From positions 47,369 to 111,368 of the forward strand of contig CAADRB010000033.1 in NCBI GenBank assembly GCA_900708905.1: DNA of 64,000 nucleotides. The letters are read 5' to 3'. Source of the stretch: Hymenolepis diminuta (lineage: Eukaryota > Platyhelminthes > Cestoda > Cyclophyllidea > Hymenolepididae). Under the pieces are notes generated by a model. That model saw only the letters and a list, made by a program, of their open reading frames with translations, was not told the origin of the DNA and did not search any database. Below, in pieces: positions 29,101 to 44,100 of this stretch. Numbering within the stretch: the stretch's first letter is position 1; each line of letters opens with the position of its first letter. The translations under genes were made by a program, and so were the position numbers.

Positions 29101-32100
29101 ATTTCACTAAGGAATCGGTAGCAGATAAAATACTAATTGCTCCTAACTTAAAATTTTTACCTAAAAATTCCTTTACTGACTATTCAAAATATTTTACTGA
29201 CGGTTAAAATACCTTTTCAAACAAAATAAACGAACAAAAAACATGTTTTTCTGACCTCTTATCGTAATTTTTTACTAAAATTTTAGTAGCAGACACCAAA
29301 ATATTTACGACACAGAGAGCCGCCGTCTTAATCATAGCCTCATCACTGTACATCAAAACTGCTTGTAGACATAAAAATAAAATAAACGATTCTGCAGCTA
29401 TGTAGTATAGGAAATTGAAATAAGAAGGTATTAGTGACCAAAATGATAGCCTACTTTGAGAGATACTAGACCGTAAAGACATAGCAGAATACAATTTTTA
29501 AACATAAATATCTACGAGGTGCCATCCAGCTAAAATCTGCTATGGTCGTAATCACCCATCGCTTATATTCCCAATGACCACTTTAATTCTAGACAGCCGT
29601 CCAAAGCCGAGGATGATAAATAAATTGGACTTATTGGTGATGGAAGTGAACAGTAACCCTGTCCTCATTCATTCGTGCTATTACTTAAAACTGACACACA
29701 TGGTTGGGAACTTAGACAACAATCACCACTGTGATACTCGCAATCCATTTGGTGATAATAGCCAACAGTATCTACACCGGTTATGCACCCATCGTCTTTA
29801 ATAAGTCAGCTGCAGAAATAGGGAGACTGTGTACCTGAAAATTAATTATACGATGCACTCTAAAGCACTAGCACTTTTATCTTAATTAGGAGGGGATCCG
29901 ATCATGGATTGGATATATCTTCATATGTATCTAATCTTCTCTTCACCTCTGATTTCTTCTAGTGATTAAAAATTTATGCATAAATCATCATTATTTGCCG
30001 ATTACGAGAACCGAGAACATTGCGTCACATAGTTATGCACAAGAACAAGATTCATTTGATGGGTTTTGAGCACTTGGAGATTGCAACTGAAAGCCAACTT
30101 CTTAAATGGTTATCACCTTGTCTGGTTTACAAAGCAATCAATGTGTCGCGAGTTGAGTTGACGCCTCATTCGCTCATGACAGAATAGTTCAATTATTTAA
30201 TTAATTCGAACTGGTGGTATATTGGGGTATAACCATACCGAACATAGATACATCGTCGTAAGATACCAGCATATGAATTTTAGAAATACTAATTTAAACG
30301 ATCAAAAATTTCAATTAGTATTTCAACAGTCCTGGAAGTCCACCGACACCTTGAAAGCTGAAATGTACAAACTGGATAAAAATCGCAACTTCCACACAGC
30401 AAACCAAGTTATTAACATAATGCAATTTGAAGAGGATATTGGACGAACAAGGGCAAAGTTGTTAGAAATGGGGAGAAAGAATTTCGAAGTGGTTAAACTC
30501 ACCGGAATTTCAATCAAGTACCTGTTGAAATAGAAAAAATTCAATTTGGACAAGAGAGAATTCAAACTTATATTTATTATAAGCTAATCTTACGAAGCAT
30601 CGTAGAAACGATTTATTAATTTGTTCGGGTATCCAACAATGCATAACTTATGAATGATACATGTACATCTAACAAGTTAGAGATTACCAGGTTTATAGCC
30701 ATCGGCATACATTCAGGAACATAGATAGCTAACCAAACTGATTTATCCCGGTCAACAAGAGCTGGCAGAATGCCAGTATCCCTTAAGAGGAATTCAAAGA
30801 TACGTTCTCTATCCAAGCTGAATACTTTTAGCACTTTCCTTAACAGGTTTTAGGAGTTGCATGAGTTAAACTATCAATAAATCCCAATGGGTCAACACCA
30901 GAATGATTTAATCATACATAATTATGCGTATGCGTCAAACAAGACATAAATCTCTGTTTAAAATTGCTATCCCTAATATTTGATTGGCAGAAAAATGGTA
31001 GCGATTATAAATTGAAGTAGCACAATTCATGACCTATCTATACAATTTTTCGACGTTATTTCCCAAACATACTCTTTTCCAAATCCATTTGAAAACGACT
31101 CAACTTTAGCGCCATAAGCATCTGCTTTTCGATAATGAGTCTTATCGATTCGGTGCTGTACGTACATCTTTCTCCCTTACTAACCGCACATCTACAATTC
31201 AATTAGTAAACCAACAGGCAACATTTGTTTCTGGTCCAAGTAATAAATAACCTTCCCAACCGGAATCCAGCGTCCCCCTCGAACCTGAAAGTAACTAAGA
31301 GGACACGCACATGGCAACACCCAACATTTCTTTATTTGTATGTTAAAAAATGGTTTCATAGTTTTGTGGCTGACTGAACTGTGGTAAAATTATCCTCCTT
31401 TTCATGTGTGAAAAGGGAGATAAAGTGCCCTTTAGTAGAATAGAGTAAAAGTACAAATCTGGGCAAAGCTAATTTTGTGCGAATTAGACGAGCTGCCTCA
31501 GTATTTTAGTGGGAATTGAGAAAGAGTGTGATATTTTGAAGTGATTAGGAACGCCGAAATTAATCTTTCATATTAGCATTAAAATAAATATTTACCGATT
31601 AAAAATAAATACTCTTTCAAATGCCTATTTATCAGAATTATTTAAAATTCATTTGTAAGATCAATAAGGAAATGCACTCCTATATATGATGCCTAGAATT
31701 GTACGTAATTTAACCTAATTGATCCATCACGGCTATTTGATGATATGGAGACAAGAAGCTGTATATTTGAAAAATACCACCGATCGGGATATATAAAACG
31801 TGATTACTACTTCTTAACTAATTATGTCAATGTAAAATATGCCCATACATATTCCAGAGAAGGGAAAAAATATTTTCTAAGCGCAATCTTTCTTAATCTC
31901 GCACACTTTACCACTACTGCAAAGTTAGTGTCTTTACTGTTTGATATCTTTAAACTTTCAGAATGGCCGATCAAGTGGGATACCAACCTATTTGTACTTA
32001 TTATTGACGATTAATTCAGTAAATAAAGTGATTAACGATCTGATGGGAAGTGCGAAAAGAAAACCAATCTTCATTCCACTGTGATTCGGTGAGAAAATAT

Positions 32101-35100
32101 CAGTTTCCTTTATGATGATCAGAGGTCAACAGATACTATTTCAAAAACAAATCTTATGCTTTATTCAACTTACCAATCTCAAATAAGCTTATTCCTCATA
32201 TGATTAAAGTTGAAGGCGAAAGTGAGCAATATAAAGTTGCTAAACTAAATTGCTCAGAACCAAAGTTACAGGTAACTACTCAAGAATTATAAGACCGATT
32301 AAAAAAACTTTTGTATAAATCCTGACTATTATAAATCAACGAGTCTCACAGATCAATTACGTTGAGCTCAAAACTGAGCCTATTAGTCCCAATAAAATTA
32401 CAGTGCTTTAACATAATTTTCTAGGTAAACTTTAAAGCATAAAAACTGGGAAATCACTGTGATAACAATAACCATTCACTAGCGAATCAATGGGTAGTTA
32501 AAACGTAGCTCAAAATAAATAACTGCGGACGAAGAATGAAATACAAGGTGATGACAAAGAGCAACACTATAACTTATTAACACAAGAACTACACTGAAAT
32601 ATTCCTCCAAACATATAAAACCAAAATAGATGTTGACTGCCTTACGGTTACGAAACTTAAAAACCAAAACTCTTATTGATGATTAATAGTAACTAAATAA
32701 AGCTTCAAAACCTTGTAGATTAACTAATATCGATTGCAATGATTTTAAAACTGTAACATGGATTTTTAGCCAATAGACATGCCGTTCACAAAACTATTTG
32801 GTACAACGCCTGACATGCCAGTAACCATTAATGTTAAGCTCTATTACATTTTATTCAAACTCACCAATCAGTAATGCGACCAACTCGCTGAAAGACAGGT
32901 CGATATCGCCTAAAATCTGCAAGCACTGTTGAAGATCCAAGAACCAGTAGGCGAGCGCAAATGAACTGGAGGTCAGTTAGAAGGTCGACCAGAGGAAATA
33001 GCCGACCACCTTTGAGCATATGCTCTCCTACTGACCGACAGAAGTAGGTGTGAATTAACTTGAAATCTGCTAGCTGGTTCCATTGGCCGCTGAAGCGAGC
33101 TTTGTAATTGTCCACGAATTGGCAGTGAAGGGCCTAAGAAGAAGAAAAGAGCATAAAAAGCTATACACATTATCGAAATTGAGATAACAAGAAAATGTCA
33201 AATTAAAGTTAAAGAATCAAGAAAATGCGGTATTTAAAGTAATAATAATGATAATAATAATAAAAATAATAACGAAAGAAAAGAGAATAAATTACTGCTC
33301 ATTTAAGTTAGTCCAGCAATTACTACAAAACTAACCTGTTGTCTCCTAATCGGAACAGTAGTTCGAAGAAGGTCCAGTTGAATATCAGGCACTGAGAAGA
33401 AATTACAACCACTCTCATCATCCCGTTTGCACTGGACAAGAGAGTATCGATGAAGACGCTGTAGAGTCTCCACAGCCTCGTGTTTTGTGCAAGACCAGTA
33501 GATCTCATAGACCTGGAAAAATAAAAGACCTCAATGATGCTGAATCCATATATCTCAGACTGTATATATTGTAGTAGGATGAGACCGTCAAAGTCTAGGA
33601 ATCAGAAGTAAACGAGCCAACAAGAGCAGATAAACGCAGCCATTTTTTGCTGAGTCTCATCAGAATGGCGTTTTATTAACCGCATTAATTTTAATGACAT
33701 AATTTAGGAAATTAATAATTCACTTAAAGGTTGAAAAATTAATTAAATGCCAGTATTATTATTAGTATTATTATTAACAGTGACAATGTCAATTACGTAG
33801 TTAGGAAAAATCAATTTTTATTTTACGGGCCGAAAAAACGCAAGACAATATGGCGAATTGATTCAACTCGCTAGGCAATTAAGGAAATCGTGAAAGTTTA
33901 GATAGAAAAGCGAAAAATGAGGCGAAATTTAGAGAATTAAAAAAACCTACGATAAAGTTAATAATCGAATAGACACTGAAATTCATCCTTCAGTACCAAA
34001 GAATACAACATAAAAATGCCAATCTAATCAAACGCTGAGAAATTTCAAAATGCTCAATAATCATATGAGCTGATTATGAAATGACTATAAAATATCCAAA
34101 AGTTGACACATACCAGATCATAACAGCATGACCCCGTCAATTCAAGCTTACACTTTCGGAGATCTTTTGTAATTAACACGTTGAACAAGTGGTTCCATTA
34201 CGTATGAGTGAAGATAGTTTAGGATATTAAGAAAGGAATAACATCGATTCCTTTGTCAACAATGAGGCTAGGATAAAAGAATATTTTTGCTTCTAATAAA
34301 GTAACTAAAGATAGGCAGAAATACACATAAATAATGCGGATTTAATGCTTTTGAAGGATGACTATGCAGTTACGAAAAGTACTCTTTAGTCACATTCTAT
34401 ATAAAATACCTTGACTTTTCGTCTTTATGTTCCTATAACTCAAACTTAGATTTGTCATGTCCAGACGAGGTTATCGATCTTCTTTTTTTCCGCAACTGTA
34501 CCGTTTCATTTAAAAGTATACCTGCATTCAAACCTCACATGCGTCCTCCCCAGGTGGCTCATATAACCTGTCTTTATATTTTTACTCAACTACACACAGG
34601 CAGACACACATGGCAGTTACCGGCTCGTAGGCTTCCCTCTCATCTCCCTCACTCTCTCAAATCTTCACCGTGGTTTACTCAATACACTTTGGCAGGCACG
34701 ACTCTGCGATCTACTTTTTGGAACTGTTGTTTGTGTTTGTTAGCTGCTAGCCATAGTTTAGGTTCTATGATCTGGTTCTGGTTCATTACTTCCTAAAATT
34801 TGGCGGCTCTACAAATTGATCCTACTATTTTAACTCAAATAATAAAAGAGTAATAGCAAGAAAAGTGCATGACCTACGCAGTGAGATATAAATGAATCAG
34901 TTTCCATAAAATCAGGAACAATTTGACGTCTCTAAGACATGACTTCGTCAACCTCTATCAAAAAATAAACATATATCGATCACAGTGGTAAGTCACCACT
35001 GATTGATTAGGACAGATAACGTAATAACAGGATTGGTTCGACCACGTTCTTATATTGAACTCCAATTTGTCCTTATTACAAAAGATGTGGAAAACAGTTT

Positions 35101-38100
35101 GTACTACTTTTCCAATTACTCTCGTGTATACATAAGACAGAATTTAGAAAAACATCCATACTGCTAAAGTTACCGTACTTTACACAGCAAAGGAAGGCGC
35201 TATCAGTCGATATGTGTAGATCCTTAATGACATACAATAAACAGATATTTGTTCGCCGATGTAACAAACAAACAAGATAAATGTGTAGTATATTTTCAAG
35301 GTCAAGAGTCCGCTGTCCGTGGCGTCAAAATGACTGGAATTTTCGGTGAACTTATGCCGCACCAGACAGACGCGGATTAATTCGAAATTTGAAACGCACC
35401 CACGAGGTATTAGCATACAACTATTTTTAAAAAGTACAGTATTTTCAAGATTCAGTTTGCAAACAGTGGCGAGTTAAATATTTTCTTCATAAAATGTAAT
35501 TTGACTTATTACGTAAGCGTAATTTGCCAGTATATAAGATTTTGACGTATAACACAAAGTATATTTCGTTAGGGGGCTGCATTTCACACAAACTTCACAC
35601 AAAGCTCCCGTGTATCTCTTAAAAGGGGAAATACATAGGTGAAATGTATAGATTTGGATGCAGTACACCTGTCAAGATGTATGAATTTGGCCAGGATTTC
35701 ACGGAAATGTGTAATATCCACTCTTTAAAGTTAATTGATAAATTTAAAGATCGCTTGATTACTGAGAAATAAATCTACATAAAGTGTGGTAAAAATTGTT
35801 CCAACCTAACTCAACCTGGTGAACGATCTTCAGTATTGAGAACGAAAAAATAGGTATACTAAGAATCCGCGAGGATCTCTAGATAATGATCGTTTGCATT
35901 CCTTAATATTTCTTGGTCCTGATATTTCTCTATTTCCTACACTTTTAGACCTATATAAGAGTATGAAAGATAGAATATGTAGCAGTGATTAACGTCTACA
36001 GTGTCAGGAGTCAGGGGTTTGATGTCTACCGGTGCACACCTAGTGAGCGAAATGGCCAATCGCACTGGTTAGGCGCGGCTAATAAGTGAAGTGGCAGAAT
36101 TCGAGCTTATCACCATGGAAGCTCCGTGAATCTACTCCTCTACGCAAGATGAGGGTAGGAAAACGCTTTCCTAAATGGATGTAAAAATATTATCATTGAC
36201 TAATTTATGTTACTTAATAAATATCCATTTAGACCATGCTTTCCACACAAAATGGGTCAGTGATAACTGTTTAAATTACGTAAGCAATGAGTTATCAAAC
36301 TGCATCACCTCTGATTATGACTGATGGGAATCACATGTAGCATAATTAGCATGTCAAAAAAAAAGTTACTTGCAAGCAATACGCATGCAAAATGCAGGCG
36401 ACATGAGTCAACAGATGCGCACGCTTGTAGGGTTTCGGCTATTTTTAGCAAATGGGCGGGTATCAGGAGTCATTTCCACAGTCAAGTCCAATTAAATATT
36501 TTTTACAGGTTTATATGATTCGACGCGGCCTGGGTACTGGCTAGAAATCTAGACTTCATTCCCTTTTAGTCAATAAGCAAATAGAGAAGCGAGCAGGTGC
36601 TATTTTAGCGCAGATCAAGGTACATTGAGTAATCACAATGAGTTCAATCACGCGTTTATGTGATCCAATACAGCTTGAGACCACGACACTAACTATAAAA
36701 AGATAAGAAGGAGTCAACTTTACAAAATCCAGACAGGGGTTGGAAATATCCATTCTACCTGAACAAACTCATTCTGTTCACCACATGGGTAATTATTTTA
36801 AATCAGCCGTTTTTTTCAACCTTGGCACTTGCTATAAATAATAGAATAAACATCACCTTTTAGGGCAATCGAAAGCAATGAGGTATATAGGACATTATGA
36901 GCTATTCACGTGTTGGCTGCAAGAAAGCGCACAAAAGATTTTTTTACGTTTATGTGATTTAATGCACCATGGGCTCATGGGAGTAGCTATAAAGGTCGGA
37001 GAAATTGGCATGACCAATAATTTAAGGATAAACCGAAACAGGTAAATACCAACAGAGAATCAACTGTGTAATAGATGTCTAGAAACGTGTAAGATGTATC
37101 AGGCACCAGGGGTCCGAAACCCTTCAACGTTCAGAGCGATATTCGTCATAAAATCCGGACTTTAGCACAAGTACCGGTATTTTGAATCATCCCTTCAAAC
37201 CGACACAAGCAGAATGGCTTTTTGCATTTATGTGATTTCATACAACTTGGGTTATGACTAGAAAAGAAGTCATCACCTCTTTTTCGGACAAAATAGCATA
37301 AACAAAGGCAGATAGAGAATAAGCTGGGTGCTAATTTTAGCAAAAATGCAGTCATGCTGAATCAATCCCGATCATGCTGAAATGACAACCCAATCATGTT
37401 TTCTTCGCGATTATATGATTTGACACGACGCGGGGCCATGTTACTAACTATAAATGCCAAGATGGACGTTAATTCCTGTTGTAGAACAAGTCCAAATATA
37501 AATGTATCAACCAGACGTATGCAGCATGCGTCTGAGGCATTCGATACTATGAGTTCGAACCCCACCGAAATGCATTCGTTATCTCATTAATTCTATCCTG
37601 TGCAGCGAACTATCCCATGCCCGTAGAAGGGAAGTGTCTTCCAACATTCAACTTGAACAAAAGAATAGCACCCTAAAGTTCTTCTGATTGGAAAGTCACA
37701 TTCTGTCACTCTTCCCTTTATAGACATTAATGTTCACTGAAATCCCAAGTCTCTTATTCAGTAGACGTTGATCGCTAAACAACAAACACATTTGAGCTAC
37801 TTTTGGATAATCGAATGATCTCTACGTCCCAGTCACAAAATAAGATAAATCGAAAATCAATGATATCTCCTAAATCTTAACTAACCATCTGGCTAGCTGA
37901 AGAGTAACCACACAGCTAAACGCGCTAGTCTTAGAAGCAGGTATTCTGAATTATTTCTAAGTCCGGGCTACAAACAGGTCCAATCATTTCGCATGTTGCA
38001 CGTTTATGTGTTCCGATAAAGCATGTGTCCGGGGCACTTACTAAAAATAGACGAACAGATAACACTGTCAAATGGTGAGATATACTCACACAGAGATATG

Positions 38101-41100
38101 TGAAAAGCGGCTCCCCATAATACGTGTGTCAAGGAATCAGTAGACTATGAAGATTGAAATCCAGTTGTTCGAGTACGAAGATGGTGAATTATCACAGAAG
38201 TATATGCTCAGATAATACAAAAGCTGTCAGCAGGTGCTATTAAAATTAAGTTTATTGGTTCCATGGATCAGTGGCCATAGTAAAAAAGTGGTGACAGAAG
38301 TAGGAATAATCACTTATTGTATGACAGGAACAAACGGCTAAAGCTAATGGTTTAGTCTCGAATAAGAACCTGATTTACTAGATCAAATGAGTTCGAAACC
38401 CATCAATGGAGATTCATGAATCGTTACCTACACAAAAGGTACCATTTTTAGCCAACGCATACTGAGTCATCTTAGCTCTTTTTACTAACAAGCTAGACCA
38501 ATCTTGCATTTTTTCACATTAATGTTATTTGATAGGGTACTAAATATAAATATCAGGATGGCAGATGCGTTTCAAAACGGCAATATTAATAAAGTGTGTC
38601 GGTATTTTAAGGCCTCAGGCTGAGTTAAAAACATCTGCACTCGTCTAGAAATTCAGGGCCATAGGCCCTACTATTAATAACAGAGTAGACATCACCTACT
38701 TGTAGGACAACCGAAATTGGAAACTGGTACAACATGAAATGTGTGCTATTTTTAGTTCGGAGTATTGTGACTCATCCATTTAGCTTTGCTCTTAGTAAGC
38801 TAGGGGTTTAGCCACTAGAAGAAATGAGTTTGAAACTTATCGGCGAGCGAACGCCTATGGATTGTTTAACTTTGCAATGTGTTATTTTTAGCCAATGTAT
38901 GCTGAGTCATTTTAGTTCTTTTTACTAACAAGCAAGATCCATCTTGCATTTTTTCACATTAATGCTATTTGATAGGGTACTAAATATAATTATCAGCCGG
39001 ACAGATGCGTTTCAAATCCGACAGTATTGATAAAGCGTACCGGTATTTCAGCGCGTTAGACTAACAAATAAAACATCTGCAAGCGTTTAAAAAGTGAGCG
39101 AGTCACCGGTTTGACAAATGTGATGATTTAAACTTAGCGCACATACATATTACCATATTAGGATAAAAAAATCAAGGGAGTAAGATCCTTGAAATAAGGG
39201 AATATTTGCATCTGGATGTTCTCCCTATTTCAGAAATATAGCAAAGAGACCAATTGCACCAAGCGTACCTGTGACTGATTATTCGATTTCTCAACTTAAG
39301 CAGCCTCGTACAGCCCGAGATAATTAATATAACTAAATTGTGTTAAAGTTTATCCCATGAAATCGCACTAGATTCAGATTGCACACAACATTTCTCCCTT
39401 TATGGAGCTATATTGCACGTCTTTATCGTCTTAAACCTGATGGAGGGAGAAAAAGAAATTGATTAAAAACATTTGCAATTGACACTCAAATATGTCACTA
39501 TTTTCGAGTGACTGGTAAGTGTAGCCTTCAGCTGACTTCATAATTAGAGCCACTCAAAAATAAACTATTTTAATCCGCCTTTACGGTTCAATATTTGAAA
39601 TGGAGTTTGATCATGGCAATTCATGGCAATTACCTCTATTTCATTGACCAAAGAGTGAGAGAAAACGGTAAGATTAGTAGCATTAAAAATACATATAATC
39701 TATCGATTAGAATAGCAAAAATAATACTATTTAGAAAATGGACAGTCAGCGGGCAATCAACGGCTCCAAGGCAAAATGTACTTTTATTCTCAACGTAGCC
39801 TTAAGCAATAATAAGTGACCTATCTAAAAGAAAACTCATGAACGGATTTGATAACAAGTAGCCAATTTCTAAATGGCAAAAAAATTGAGAGAGGAAGAAC
39901 AATGTTTGATAATTGTGGCCGCCTTGGCTATTGTCTGATCCTGTTGTTGGAGCGAATTTGACCGCATTTATGGAAATAAACATTTGACTTTTAAATCAGT
40001 TAACAACAATTTTTGAGGCAATCAACTTTTCTGCCTCGAATATGAAAATTAGGAGAAGCACGAATATGAGCTTTCAAAAGTTTGTTAATCAACGAAGTAA
40101 AGTAAACGCTGTGTGTTAATCATACTTAGAATTAGGGAAGCAATTCAATTCCATATTGAGATCACTTGCCGATAACTTGTACCGCAAACGTGATCTGTGA
40201 TAGATTTAACTCATCTGATAACCGTATTCAGTGAATGAGGAGCGAACCCCGCATTAATCAATGGGAAAACTTATATATTGATATAATCAATCTACACATA
40301 ACCGAAATCCATCTTTTGATTGGAAATTGTGATGCAACTATACAGTCGGTGTTTAGTAAGACCTTCATTTTTCGATATTAATATCAAAACTGAGGCCTCA
40401 CAAATCGACTGCCATTTCTGGCCATTTTTCCCTATCTTAATAATTAAAATGCTTCATGGAATTCACATTAGTGTACGTGTTACGTTATATGTATCGCAAC
40501 TTCTGGGAGTTTGAACAACTCCTTAAATCGCTCGGAAACAAATAATTGTCTACACATTTTCCCACAACAGCAAAATGAACAAAAGGACATTACAGTCAAC
40601 TTTTAAAACTAGCGGTTAACTGCCTTCGGGTTATTTATCGTTAAACCTTGGAAAATTCTATAGCAAAATGACTCAAATGGTAAAAAACAGCATTCTAAGT
40701 AATAGGAAATAATATTAACTAAAAAGGAGAGGATAGCTTAACCAAAACCGTTTTCATATTTGTAACTTGCAATGACCAGAAACAGCAAAAATATTTTCAA
40801 GATTAAGCATATTGCCGTCAAATTTGGATCTTTCAGATCGCTACCTTAGAATGCAAATCAGATCACTTACATTTAAATTCATTTACTTCGAGTTAAGCAA
40901 TTAGAACGAAGGGCACTACGAATACAGAAGCATGGCGCTGTCTATGTCCATGAATGAGCCATAAACTTGGTCCACCGCAACTCACTGAGCTAACACTAAC
41001 TTCCCATAGAAGCTTAGACTCAAAAATATAATATATACACTCGATAGGCTCATCACTTAAAGGAGACACACTATTTTCAATGCAAATAAAATTAAACGAG

Positions 41101-44100
41101 AGCTAGATAAGTAGTTTCGTGGATTATTTTGGGCTGGATGAGGACTTGCAACGCATGTTATTCAATGTCAACGATCTTAAATTATTAAAAGAAATAAAAG
41201 ACCTCGAACCAAAAAAATAGCTGAACTATACGGGTAAGAATTTTTTCGGCAGATTAAATACGTCAGATTTTCCCTCATTTAGGCACTGAAAAGATTCAGA
41301 TATCAACATAATTGCCCAATTTAGTGCCAAACTATCGAGGCTAATAATATAGATATATACGGACCTAAAAGAGACGAACCTCACATGGAAACTGAAATAT
41401 ATATAATATAATTAAGACAATTCAAATATTATAATTCAACTCGTGAACTCTGCCGAGCTAGAAGCAGAAGCAGTCATTAAGATTAAAATTTTGCGACAGT
41501 GATAAGTTAACTGCGTGACCATTAAATTGAGAAAATTTATAATCACAGAACTATAATAATGTGGAATAGAACAAGTACGTATCTCTCTCTGTGGTATCGA
41601 ACACCATCATTTTTCAGAGAAATACAAATCATCAGTTAGTCATTTCTTACATTTCTTATGAATTATATTGTTAGAAGATTGCTGGATTTCAATGAATTTA
41701 GGACAAGATGAACAAAAAATAGAGTGAGAAATGAGGTTAGGTGACAACATGAGTGAGTTGCAGTGGGTTGAGCTAAGTTAAATGTACCGCTGATAGCGTT
41801 GTTAGCTTGCTCTTGGTTGAAAAAAGATACAAATAAAAAGGGATGGCATGACTAATCACGAAAATATATTAACTATTTCTGAATATAGTGGACGTGGAAC
41901 GCATATGATGAAGCTCGAGCATTACGATGTCAAGAAGTGAACTCTCTCCTTTTGTAAATATTGCCAGCTTAACACTTCCGAATTCAAGTAAAGTAAGGTT
42001 TGTGATATCTTGACTTCAATACTTGCTTATTGTTCACTTATTGGACTCTTTATACAAATACCTTCTCATGATTAAAACTTGTAAAAGTATTTTCTTCTGT
42101 GCTGTAGGTAATAACAATAGGTGATAGCGCGCATGATGGATAATGATCGTACATATCGACAAATTTTTTATGACTAAGGAAGAATGAAGAGAGAACAAAG
42201 AAGTGGGCGTTAGCTCGTCCACATAAACGAGTAATGACTAACTAACTGGTCCATATTTCTAATTCCAAAACTAGATTTATCAATAATTCCACTGAATACG
42301 ATATTGAACCTGAGAATGTGAAAGATTTCAATAACCGTAAGGAGAAAAGATTCATAATTAGTTAATATAAGGTACGAGAACGTCTTTCATTCAATTTGTT
42401 TAATTAAAATGAAATTGGATCTCTAATAATGGCGTATTACTGATCAGAGAAACAGGCATACAGACATATGATAGATATTAAAATATGGATAAAGTGACTG
42501 TAATATAACTATGACGCTGTAGGATAACATACTAGCCAGAAGGTAGCGTCCATGTGTGTGAAGTTAGAGGTCATGAAATTAATGCCTGTTGAGTGAAGAA
42601 ATGGTCAAATGCACTGATTAAATCTGAGGACAGAATTCGATTTCCTCACTAAGGAGGCTCCATGATACTATTCCTCCAACCAAAATCAGTGTTGGAAACG
42701 CTTTCAAAAAAGGGACTAGAGAATCGTTTAATAACCACGTGTCTCTATGAAATTAGAAACCATTAACTCATATTTCAAATAGAAGTCCTTCAGTAGTTAG
42801 TCGATACAATCAAAGACATTATTTGGAGAGAGTGATGTATTGATAGTACAAGTTTGGGTCAAGTGGGTATTAGAATAATAAATGAAGTATGATCAAGCCT
42901 TTGGGCGAATCGTTCTGAACTAGAAGGAGGTGGAAGAGTAGAGAAGTCACAAAGAACCGGGTGTCAAATAACCCAGTAATAAGTTTAACGCATTGTCGAC
43001 TTAATCGATGGATACGAACATCAAAGACGAGCCATTCTATAATTGTATCAAGCAAACATTCGTTCAATAAATATATTGAAATCGGCGATCGCGGAGTTAA
43101 CAACATTGATGGATGCTAAGGTAACCCTACAACCGATCGATAATGTACGGTTCCAAAATTCATAGAACAGCTTGAAACTTCGCATGCGATCGGCTCTAAA
43201 TGAAAGTTGGGAGTTTTTATTTGTCTAATACTTTATTAAACCAATGAGCAGCATGTTCAAGACAATGGTACAATGGAAATTAACTTTCCAGACATAAAAC
43301 TAATTTATCTATACTATATTGTTTGAATTCCCTACCACATATGTAATTTATCGGCATAGTAAATTGCATTTCCAGTTATTCTGAACTCGCTTTCTGACTC
43401 TCCTTGAGTAGTTTCAAAACGTTGAAGGATGAATCATTATGGGTTTGCTAAATTTTGATCTCTGTCATCACCAATCACTGGGACCTAATTATCTCGAACT
43501 CACAGTGGTGCTTGAAGTGGTTGATCCTACCGTAACCTCAAGTTCCCTGTGGGTAACCACCGTGTGTCCTCAAGTAGTTTATTTTAATTAGCGGAATAAG
43601 CTAATTAGGTGGCCCTTGAATGAGCGTTTCCTAGAGTTCAATTTCTCTAGCAGCGATGTCCGGACCCATTCTACCTGCTTATAATATTTCTCCTATATGA
43701 GACTATGTAAAGCCTTCTTAGACACACAAGGACACCATACACGCACACACACTTGTCAATAACCGGCTCTTTCGCTTCCTTCTCATCTCTTCCTTACCCT
43801 CTTGAATCCTCTATTGTGGTTCGTTCAATACATTTTGGTATAATCAGTTCTCGGCGTTCTGTTTTAAAACTGTTGTTAGTCCTTACACTTAGCAACAACG
43901 TTAAAGAGTGCTAATCAAGTATTTAAAATAATTCAATCGACTTCCCTCATTTCATTAACTGAATAATTTAGAAACGGAATAATGCAAGCTAAACATTTAC
44001 CCAGACAAAATAAACATGAACATCGGTGCAGCATTGGTAGAAAACATGCTATAGGAACACATCTCTCTTCCTCCTTGTTTACTCAGAAAATGGCCTCCCT

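Noticed and set aside
30222..30533. 103-codon plus-strand frame as a nested gene
   Set aside because: Charged and helical-looking but without a known motif, splice sites or homologous neighbour; kept only as a note under intron 7.
32040..32070. CTGATGG...GAAA as a hammerhead ribozyme core
   Set aside because: The required CTGANGA is not met (G for A), and no flanking stems could be drawn.
34452..34796. 114-codon plus-strand open frame
   Set aside because: It overlaps a copy of dispersed repeat family A and has no domain; the other copies are not open in this frame.
37500..37600. tRNA gene (GAGTTCGAACCCC B box)
   Set aside because: No acceptor stem or proper A box at tRNA spacing; better explained as a SINE-derived relic.
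36000..39100. CRISPR-like array of regularly spaced repeats
   Set aside because: Units are long, diverged and irregularly spaced, and the genome is eukaryotic.
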